Assembly: GCA_038230775.1 (NCBI GenBank)
Contig: JBBRMQ010000183.1
Span: 1 to 8,876 of the forward strand
DNA length: 8,876 nucleotides
Source: JBBRMQ01 sp038230775
GTDB lineage: Bacteria > Acidobacteriota > Thermoanaerobaculia > Gp7-AA8
Direction of reading: 5' to 3'
Shown: positions 1-4,573 of the stretch, one piece after another
Position numbering within the stretch: position 1 is the first letter of the stretch
Layout: each line of letters begins with the position of its first letter
Made by a program: the position numbers and the translations under genes
Notes under the pieces: generated by a model
Told to the model about the DNA's origin: nothing
Database searches by the model: none
What the model saw: only the letters and a program-made list of their open reading frames with translations

Positions 1-7
1 CTGGCAT
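1..7 (-). CDS. Possible start of the next operon gene (rplS position), cut by the window edge
   Basis: On the minus strand an ATG lies at 5-7, with a GAGGT-like ribosome-binding sequence about 10 nt upstream. It sits 69 nt after the trmD stop. In many bacteria the gene after trmD is rplS (ribosomal protein L19), so this could be its start. Only two codons and one base are visible, so identity rests on gene order alone. A TAGAAT hexamer just upstream resembles a -10 box, but no good -35 partner accompanies it. Confidence 0.2.
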
Positions 8-76
8 GACTGGCTTTACCTCGACAAAAAATGAGCGGGCATTCTACCGTGCCGCTGGGCCTAGAACCACGCGTTC

Positions 77-814
77 CTACGTTTCATTCTCGATCCGGCG
101 GAGAATTTCCCTCGATTCCGGGTCGAGATCGGCGCTCTCGAGAAGGTCGGGCCGCTTCTGGAACGTTGCGCGTAAGGCCTGTTCTTTCCGCCACTTGCGG
201 ATTCTCTCGTGGTGACCCGAGAGCAAAATCTCGGGGATGCGGCGCCCGCGGACCTCTTCAGGCCGCGTGTAGTGTGGATAGTCGAGCAATCCGTCGTAAA
301 ACGAATCGCCGCTGACGGACTCGGCATTACCGACCACCCCTTCAATCAGCCGGCCGATCGCGTCCGCCATCAACATCGCTGGCAACTCGCCACCCGAGAC
401 CACGAAATCGCCGACCGAGACCTCCTCCGGTTGCAGGATGTCTTTGATCCGCTCGTCGAAGCCCTCGTAGCGGCCGCACAGAAAGATCAGCCAGGACTTC
501 TTCGACATCTCCGCGGCGACGGACTGATCGAAGACGCGCCCTTGCGGAGACGTCATCAGAATTTCGAATTTCGAATCTCGAATTTCTCCAGCAATTGCCT
601 CCACACACCGCAATACGGGCTCCGCCAACATGACCATGCCCGGCCCACCGCCATACGCTTCGTCGTCGGTCGAGCGGTGCTTATCGGTCGCGTAATCGCG
701 AAGATCCCACACACGAGTATCGAGCGCTCCGCTCTTGATCCCGCGCGCAATCACGCCCTCGGCCAGAAACGCGTCGAACATCCGCGGAAAGATCGTGACG
801 AAATCAATCCTCAT
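77..814 (-). CDS. trmD: tRNA (guanine-N1-)-methyltransferase TrmD
   Basis: TrmD uses S-adenosylmethionine to methylate N1 of G37 next to the anticodon of a tRNA subset, which prevents +1 frameshifting. It works in the cytoplasm as a homodimer with a trefoil-knot (SPOUT) fold. The 245 residues match the family length. Visible landmarks are the N-terminal DFVTIFPRMF, the RHRS-like KHRSTDDEAYGGGPGM stretch (45-60), SPQGR (89-93), CGRYEGFDER (113-122), VGDFVVSGGELPAM (134-147) and LLDYPHYTRP (176-185), which form the cofactor knot and tRNA-contact loops. The ATG lies inside the end of rimM: the frames overlap by 11 nt, which implies translational coupling. Residues 77-86 (EIRDSKFEIL) are encoded by a tandem heptamer array at 559-586. 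They sit in a linker that varies between family members, just before SPQGR, so function is probably intact. Confidence 0.97.
   Translation of the reverse strand: MRIDFVTIFPRMFDAFLAEGVIARGIKSGALDTRVWDLRDYATDKHRSTDDEAYGGGPGMVMLAEPVLRCVEAIAGEIRDSKFEILMTSPQGRVFDQSVAAEMSKKSWLIFLCGRYEGFDERIKDILQPEEVSVGDFVVSGGELPAMLMADAIGRLIEGVVGNAESVSGDSFYDGLLDYPHYTRPEEVRGRRIPEILLSGHHERIRKWRKEQALRATFQKRPDLLESADLDPESREILRRIENET
559..586. repeat. Four-unit heptamer tandem array inside trmD
   Basis: Four 7-bp units stand in a row on the plus strand: GAATTTC, GAATTTC, GAATCTC, GAATTTC. The patch is strikingly AT-rich for this GC-rich region. It lies wholly in the trmD reading frame and encodes part of EIRDSKFEIL. The unit has no stop codon in any of the six frames. 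Confidence 0.85.
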
Positions 815-1367
815 CGATTCCGCCAGGTAGATTCACGACGATTCGCTTTGCCTTGATGTCGATGTCGGTGCAGATCGCCGATGCAAATGGGACGTCGTAC
901 TTCTTTCCGTCAGGGCGTTGCACGTTCAGCAACACGCCGCCGCCGCCCTCAAAGACCTCGACGACTTCGCCGCGATCGTTGCCGTCGTTGTCGATCAGAT
1001 GCAATCCGACGAGATCGTGCAGGAAGTATTCATTCGCGTCGAGCTTGCGCACCTGCGATTCCGGAATCTCGATCGTCCAGCCCCGCAGGAGTTGCATGTC
1101 TTCGGGCGTGGCGATGCCGGCGAACTTGATGAGCGCGCTGCCGCTGTGCGCGCGAACACTCTCGATGCGCGCCGGTCTCGTTGCGGTTTCGTCCGGCGAC
1201 ACCAGCGTCACGGCCGTGACTTCCTGAAATCGCTCGAATTCCGTCCACGGCTCGACACTCGCTTCGCCGCGAACGCCGTGCGACTTGCGGATGCGCCCAA
1301 GCGCGATGCGTGAAGCAGGCGGGTTGGGGATCGGAGGTCGGGGGTCGGAGCCTCTGGGCTTCGGCAT
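804..1367 (-). CDS. rimM: 16S rRNA processing/ribosome maturation factor RimM
   Basis: RimM binds ribosomal protein S19 and helps mature the head of the 30S subunit. The 187-residue product has the N-terminal RimM barrel opening with GRIRKSHGVRGE (24-35), then a C-terminal PRC-barrel-like domain with YFLHDLVGL (114-122) and the conserved closing pattern around YDVPFASA and RIVVNLPGGI. The ATG at 1365-1367 is the only usual start codon in frame ahead of the conserved core. A GAGG ribosome-binding site stands 8 nt upstream and overlaps the stop codon of the KH gene. Residues 7-15 (SDPRPPIPN), a proline-rich extension before the usual family start, come from a heptamer array at 1322-1349. The gene ends inside the start of trmD, consistent with one coupled mRNA. 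Confidence 0.96.
   Translation of the reverse strand: MPKPRGSDPRPPIPNPPASRIALGRIRKSHGVRGEASVEPWTEFERFQEVTAVTLVSPDETATRPARIESVRAHSGSALIKFAGIATPEDMQLLRGWTIEIPESQVRKLDANEYFLHDLVGLHLIDNDGNDRGEVVEVFEGGGGVLLNVQRPDGKKYDVPFASAICTDIDIKAKRIVVNLPGGIDED
1322..1349. repeat. Four-unit heptamer tandem array in the 5' coding end of rimM
   Basis: Four related 7-bp units follow each other on the plus strand: GGTTGGG, GATCGGA, GGTCGGG, GGTCGGA. The consensus is G-R-T-Y-GG-R. It falls in the rimM frame and encodes a proline-rich N-terminal extension not expected in RimM. Unit length and copy number equal those of the array in trmD, but the unit sequence differs. Confidence 0.75.
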
Positions 1368-1375
1368 TGCGCCGG

Positions 1376-1379
1376 CCTC
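1376..1379 (-). promoter_or_regulatory. Ribosome-binding site of rimM (GAGG)
   Basis: The minus strand reads GAGG 8 nt before the rimM ATG. It shares bases with the TGA stop of the upstream KH gene. This supports the ATG at 1365-1367 as the true start, and so supports translation of the heptamer-derived N-terminus. Confidence 0.65.
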
Positions 1380-1608
1380 AGTCCAGGATGTCGAGGATGT
1401 AGCGCCGCCGCGTTTTCTGACCGGCCGCCGTGAGCAGCGTGCGCAGCGCGCGCGCCGTGCGTCCCTGACGACCGATCACCTTGCCGAGATCGGGAGGGGC
1501 GACTTCCAGCTCGATCACCGTGGCCTGATCGCGTTCGTGCGTGCGGACCTTCACCGCGTCGGGCTCGTCCACTAATGACTTGGCCACAAACTCAACCAGT
1601 TCTTTCAT
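1378..1608 (-). CDS. khpA: KH-domain RNA-binding protein (KhpA/YlqC family)
   Basis: This small RNA-binding protein has one KH domain. In Gram-positive bacteria KhpA pairs with KhpB/EloR and affects cell elongation and RNA metabolism; its role here is inferred from the family. The 76 residues match the usual length. The RNA-gripping GXXG loop is GRQG (46-49) within GKVIGRQGRTARALRTLL, the family signature, and acidic and hydrophobic strands precede it. The position between rpsP and rimM is the classic one for this family. The gene ends 10 nt before rimM. A long inverted repeat begins 5 nt upstream of the ATG, and I see no strong ribosome-binding site, so the repeat may affect initiation. Confidence 0.93.
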   Translation of the reverse strand: MKELVEFVAKSLVDEPDAVKVRTHERDQATVIELEVAPPDLGKVIGRQGRTARALRTLLTAAGQKTRRRYILDILD

Positions 1609-1613
1609 CTCGT

Positions 1614-1700
1614 GTCATTCCGAGCCGCGAAGACGGCGAGGAATCCCCTCCGTACTTGGCTCGCAGGAGATCCTTCGCCGTCGTCGCGGCTCAGGATGAC
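1614..1700. repeat. Imperfect inverted repeat of type GTCATYCYGAG in the rpsP-khpA gap
   Basis: Two 35-nt arms (1614-1648 and 1666-1700) are inverted copies matching at 29 of 35 positions, around a 17-nt centre. The arms open with GTCATTCCGAGCCGCG and, read inversely, GTCATCCTGAGCCGCG. In the operon mRNA the element would form a long hairpin between rpsP and the KH gene. It fills most of the 102-nt gap and has no T-run after it, so a simple intrinsic terminator is unlikely. It resembles a dispersed palindromic (REP/MITE-like) element with no coding content. Confidence 0.85.
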
Positions 1701-1710
1701 GCCTGCGGCG

Positions 1711-1944
1711 TCACTTGAGTTTCTTGAGCAGCGACTTCACGGTCGGCGAGAGCTGTGCGCCCTTCGACACCCAGTAATCGACGCGCTCGCGGTCGATCTT
1801 CACATCCGGCGGATTCTTCTTCGGATCGTAGTGGCCGATCTGCTCCACCGTGGCCGCGCGCGGCGTCCGCAGGGAGTCCGAAACCACTACGCGATAAAAC
1901 GGCGAGTGGGATGCTCCACCGCGGCGTAAACGAATCTTCAACAT
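1711..1944 (-). CDS. rpsP: 30S ribosomal protein S16
   Basis: S16 is a small-subunit ribosomal protein needed for folding of the 5' domain of 16S rRNA. The 77-residue product shows the family opening MLKIRLRRGG, then SPFYRVVVSDS, the RDG-like segment LRTPRAATVEQIGHYDPKKN and DRERVDYWVSKGAQLSPTV. Length and order are normal. The frame stays open 28 codons further upstream, but the start at 1944 is chosen because it gives the universal S16 N-terminus and has AAGGAG 9 nt upstream. The gene lies between ffh and the KH gene. Both flanking gaps hold palindromic repeats, which may separate its expression from that of its neighbours. Confidence 0.97.
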   Translation of the reverse strand: MLKIRLRRGGASHSPFYRVVVSDSLRTPRAATVEQIGHYDPKKNPPDVKIDRERVDYWVSKGAQLSPTVKSLLKKLK

Positions 1945-1953
1945 TCGAGACTG

Positions 1954-1959
1954 CTCCTT
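1954..1959 (-). promoter_or_regulatory. Ribosome-binding site of rpsP (AAGGAG)
   Basis: The minus strand reads AAGGAG with 9 nt before the rpsP ATG. It is one of the two strongest ribosome-binding sites in the window and decides the start codon against the longer upstream frame. Confidence 0.8.
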
Positions 1960-2018
1960 GACGTAAATGTATCCTGAACGGGCCGCTGAACGTATGACGC
2001 GCGGCTCGAATTCCGATC

Positions 2019-2104
2019 TACCCCTCACCCGGCCTTCGGCTACGGTTAGTAGCCGTTCTCCCCGGGTGCGGGGAGAATGTGCGCGAAGCGCGGATGAGGG
2101 GCTA
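2019..2104. repeat. Palindromic repeat, CCCCTCACCC...GGATGAGGGG type, between ffh and rpsP
   Basis: The element opens with CCCCTCACCCGGCCTTCGGC (2021-2040) and closes with GGATGAGGGG (2092-2101). It contains three perfect stems: CGGCTAC/GTAGCCG (2037-2043, 2049-2055), TTCTCCCC/GGGGAGAA (2056-2063, 2070-2077) and GCGC/GCGC around GAA (2081-2091). Its right end supplies the ffh stop codon (TAG, complement of 2102-2104), so the last codons of ffh abut the repeat. A second copy lies upstream of ffh. It is a dispersed structured repeat. No T-run follows it on either strand. Confidence 0.88.
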
Positions 2105-3445
2105 CTGCAAAAACTCCGGCGGCAGCCCCTTCACCATCTTGCCGAACCGCCGCGCGCCGAAGCCCTTCGAGAAGGTCTTCATCATCTTCTTCATCTGCAG
2201 ATATTGCTTGAGCAGCCGGTTGATCTCCTGAACCGACGTCCCCGATCCCTTGGCGATCCGCTTCTTGCGGTGACCGTTGAGGATCTGGGGGAACTCGCGC
2301 TCCTTGATCGTCATCGAGTCGAGGATGGCCTGCATCCGGGTGATCGCTTTCGGGTCGATGTCCGCGTCGGTGATCTTATTGCCGACGCCCGGAAGCATGC
2401 CGACCAGATCCGTTAGCGAGCCCATCTTCTTGACCTGCTGCAGCTGCCCGCGCAGGTCCTCGAGCGTGAACTTGTCCTTCGCAACGCGCTGCGCCAGCCG
2501 CGCCGCTTCCTTCTGATCGACCTCGGCCTCGACCTTCTCGATGAGCGACAGCACGTCGCCCATGCCGAGGATTCGGGAGGCCATGCGGTCGGGGTGGAAG
2601 ACGTCGAGATCGGTGTACTTCTCGCCGATGCCAACGAGCTTGATCGGACGGTTGACGACCGACTTGATCGACAGCGCAGCGCCGCCGCGCGCATCGCCGT
2701 CGAGTTTCGTGAGCACGATGCCGGTGACGCCGAGCCGGTCGTCGAATTCCTTCGCCGACTTGACCGCGTCCTGACCGGTCATCGCATCGGCGACGAAGAG
2801 GATCTCGCTCGGCCGCGTCTCGCGCTTGATCGCATCGAGCTCCTGCATCAGCTCCGCGTCGATGTGCAGGCGGCCGGCGGTGTCGAGGATGATGGTGTCG
2901 TAGAGAAGCGTCTTTCCTTCGCTGACGGCCCTCGTCGCGATCTCGACCGGATTGCGGTTCTCGCCGATCTCGAAGAATGGCACGCCGACGTTCTTCGCCA
3001 CGATGCGGAGCTGATCGATCGCGGCGGGGCGATAGACGTCGCACGGCACGAGCAGCGGTCGCCGTCCGCGATTCCTGAGGTGCAGCGCGAGCTTGCCTGA
3101 CGTCGTGGTCTTCCCCGAGCCCTGAAGTCCCGTCATCATCACCACTGCCGGGCTGCCGACCAGCGCGAGTCCGACTTCGTTGTCGCCCAGGAGGTGCTGG
3201 AGCTCGTCGCGGACGACTTTGGTGACCTGTTGCGCGGGGGAGAACGCCGTCAGGACGTCCTGGCCGACCGACTTCTCGCGAACGCGGTTGGTGAACTCTT
3301 TGACCGTCTTGAAATGGACGTCGGCCTCCAGCAACGCGAGACGGATCTCTTTGAGGGCATTGTCGATGTGCCACTCGTTGAGACTGCCTTCGCCGCGGAG
3401 CGTCTTGAAGACGCGGTCCATCTTGTCCTGCAGGTTGTCGAACAT
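2102..3445 (-). CDS. ffh: Signal recognition particle GTPase Ffh (SRP54)
   Basis: Ffh binds 4.5S/SRP RNA and the signal sequence of nascent proteins, then docks with FtsY to deliver ribosomes to the Sec translocon. From the start at 3445 the 447 residues are normal for the family. The order is an N-domain helical bundle (about 1-85), the G-domain with P-loop GLQGSGKT (106-113), DTAGR (188-192) and TKLDGD (246-251), and a methionine-rich M-domain (about 301-447) with the RNA-contact segment SGTSVQEINRLLKQY (401-415). The open frame runs 27 codons further upstream, but those codons read through palindromic repeat sequence and lack homology, so I start at MFDNLQDKM. No clear ribosome-binding site precedes this ATG. 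The stop codon lies at the edge of another repeat copy. It is the first gene of the ffh-rpsP-khpA-rimM-trmD operon. Confidence 0.97.
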   Translation of the reverse strand: MFDNLQDKMDRVFKTLRGEGSLNEWHIDNALKEIRLALLEADVHFKTVKEFTNRVREKSVGQDVLTAFSPAQQVTKVVRDELQHLLGDNEVGLALVGSPAVVMMTGLQGSGKTTTSGKLALHLRNRGRRPLLVPCDVYRPAAIDQLRIVAKNVGVPFFEIGENRNPVEIATRAVSEGKTLLYDTIILDTAGRLHIDAELMQELDAIKRETRPSEILFVADAMTGQDAVKSAKEFDDRLGVTGIVLTKLDGDARGGAALSIKSVVNRPIKLVGIGEKYTDLDVFHPDRMASRILGMGDVLSLIEKVEAEVDQKEAARLAQRVAKDKFTLEDLRGQLQQVKKMGSLTDLVGMLPGVGNKITDADIDPKAITRMQAILDSMTIKEREFPQILNGHRKKRIAKGSGTSVQEINRLLKQYLQMKKMMKTFSKGFGARRFGKMVKGLPPEFLQ

Positions 3446-3475
3446 GCGCGTTGGGTAACGAAAGATATCGCGCTT

Positions 3476-3664
3476 GTCATCCCGTGGCTTACGTGGGTGT
3501 GGGCCCCTCACCCGGCCTTCGGCCACCCTCTCCCCGCTGCGCGGGGCGAGGGGCTACGAACTCGTCTCGCCGCAGCAAGGTATTGCGTCCTCGTAGCCCT
3601 TCTCCCCGCGTGCGGGGAGAAGGTGCCCGAAGGGCGGATGAGGGGAGCCACACCTCGGGATGAC
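3476..3664. repeat. Composite nested repeat bounded by GTCATCCCG inverted ends
   Basis: A perfect 9-bp inverted pair, GTCATCCCG (3476-3484) and CGGGATGAC (3656-3664), encloses the spacer between the divergent ffh and ferredoxin/MBL genes. The ends extend imperfectly inward: GTCATCCCGTGGC on the left, GTCATCCCGAGGTGTGG read inversely on the right, with GGTGTGG shared after an offset. They resemble the ends of the inverted repeat at 1614-1700. The interior is the CCCCTCACCC-type element at 3504-3645. The spacer holds no gene. Confidence 0.7.
3504..3645. repeat. Palindromic repeat, CCCCTCACCC...GGATGAGGGG type, expanded copy
   Basis: Its first 20 nt (3504-3523) are identical to 2021-2040. Its last 46 nt (3600-3645) match 2056-2101 at 42 positions. 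The right part has a perfect 11-bp stem (3598-3608 with 3613-3623) and a GCCC/GGGC stem around GAA (3625-3635). The middle differs from the other copy: it carries an additional CCCCGC/GCGGGG hairpin (3533-3547) followed by GAGGGGCTACGA, as if one and a half elements were joined. This block supplies most of the divergent intergenic region, so promoters of both flanking genes must lie in or beside it. I see no convincing -35/-10 pair. Confidence 0.85.
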
Positions 3665-3692
3665 ATCGGCGTTGCAATCCGTTATCTCCCGC

Positions 3693-4553
3693 GTGGCACG
3701 ACACGCTCTCAAGCTCGCCGACAACATCGACGGCGACTTCTTCGTCGACTCCACCTGCATCGACTGCGACGCATGCCGCGTGATCGCTCCCGCTGTCTTT
3801 CGCGATGCCGGCGATCAATCCGCGGTCTACCACCAGCCGCAAGACAATCAGGAGCTGCTTGCGGCCCAGCGCGCGCTGATCTCGTGTCCGACGGCATCGA
3901 TCGGCGATCTGGCGAAACGAAATATGGTCGAGGCGGTGGCCAGTCTGCCGGAGCCGATCGACGACGACGTCTTCCGCTGCGGCTACACGTCGGAATCGTC
4001 CTTCGGTGCGATCAGCTATTACCTGCGTGATGTCCGCGTGATGGTCGACTCTCCGCGCTTCACCGCGCCGCTCGTGAAGAACATCGAAGCGCTCGGCGGC
4101 GTGCGTCGTCTGCTGCTGACCCATCAGGACGATGTCGCCGACCACGAGAAGTTTCACGAGCGGTTCGGCTGCGAGCGTGTGCTGCATCGCGATGACGTGC
4201 GGACTCGAACCGCCTCCGTCGAGATCCAACCGACGGGTCGCGACCCGATCACCCTCAACGACGGCATCGTGATGATCCCGACGCCGGGCCATACCAAGGG
4301 TCACGCCGTCTTCTTGTATCGCGAGAAGTTTCTCTTCACCGGCGATCACCTCGCATGGAGTAACGACCGTGGGCACCTCTACGCCTTCCGCAGCGCCTGC
4401 TGGTATTCGTGGAGCGAGCAGATCGAGTCGATGGAACGCCTGCTCGACTACCGTTTTGAGTGGGTGTTACCCGGCCATGGACGGCCGATTCATCTTCCGG
4501 CGGCGGACATGCGGGACGAGCTCGAGCGCTGTGTGGCATGGATGAGGAAATAG
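3693..4553 (+). CDS. Ferredoxin domain/metallo-beta-lactamase-fold fusion protein
   Basis: An N-terminal single-cluster ferredoxin is joined to a metallo-beta-lactamase (MBL) hydrolase domain. From the GTG at 3693 (286 residues), cysteines 22, 25, 28 and 65 (CIDCDAC, later SCP) fit a [4Fe-4S] site. The MBL part carries LLLTHQDDVADH (141-151), TPGHTKGH (197-204), FTGDH (215-219) and LPGHGRP (259-265), the usual metal-ligand order. The first motif has D where HxHxDH has its second His. Related fusions occur in several bacterial phyla and are annotated only as MBL-fold hydrolases, so the substrate is unknown; redox-linked hydrolysis is an inference. An ATG at 3660 adds 11 residues but lies in the repeat arm. 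GTG gives the N-terminus I expect for this family (MARHALKLADN...GDFFVDST). Neither has a good ribosome-binding site. First gene of a plus-strand run. Confidence 0.88.
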   Translation: MARHALKLADNIDGDFFVDSTCIDCDACRVIAPAVFRDAGDQSAVYHQPQDNQELLAAQRALISCPTASIGDLAKRNMVEAVASLPEPIDDDVFRCGYTSESSFGAISYYLRDVRVMVDSPRFTAPLVKNIEALGGVRRLLLTHQDDVADHEKFHERFGCERVLHRDDVRTRTASVEIQPTGRDPITLNDGIVMIPTPGHTKGHAVFLYREKFLFTGDHLAWSNDRGHLYAFRSACWYSWSEQIESMERLLDYRFEWVLPGHGRPIHLPAADMRDELERCVAWMRK

Positions 4554-4573
4554 CGCTTCTGCATGAAGCGCTA
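4551..4573 (+). promoter_or_regulatory. Stop-to-start hairpin between the MBL fusion gene and the YihY gene
   Basis: TAGCGCTTC (4551-4559) and GAAGCGCTA (4565-4573) form a perfect 9-bp inverted repeat with the 5-nt loop TGCAT. The first three bases are the stop codon of the ferredoxin/MBL gene. The loop holds the first two bases of the YihY start codon, and its third base opens the second arm. In mRNA the structure would put the start codon at a hairpin tip, which would be melted by ribosomes finishing the upstream gene. No T-run follows, so it is not a terminator. Confidence 0.6.

Noticed and set aside
209..856. Plus-strand frame opposite trmD
   Set aside because: TrmD on the other strand has all family motifs. 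This frame is its shadow.
1945..2028. 28-codon N-terminal extension of S16
   Set aside because: The universal S16 start MLKIRL has a strong AAGGAG 9 nt upstream at 1954-1959.
2056..2077. Intrinsic terminator at the 8-bp stem
   Set aside because: No run of T follows the stem on either strand, and the element recurs upstream of ffh, so a dispersed repeat explains it better.
3446..3526. 27-codon N-terminal extension of Ffh
   Set aside because: The codons read through repeat sequence, and the conserved Ffh N-terminus begins at the ATG at 3445.
3504..3645. CRISPR array or phage attachment site
   Set aside because: There are no regularly spaced identical repeats with unique spacers, no cas genes and no integrase. 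The structure is palindromic.
3489..4376. Minus-strand open frame (295 codons) opposite the ferredoxin/MBL gene
   Set aside because: It runs through the palindromic repeats and is antisense to a gene with complete cysteine and metal motifs. It is a by-product of high GC content.
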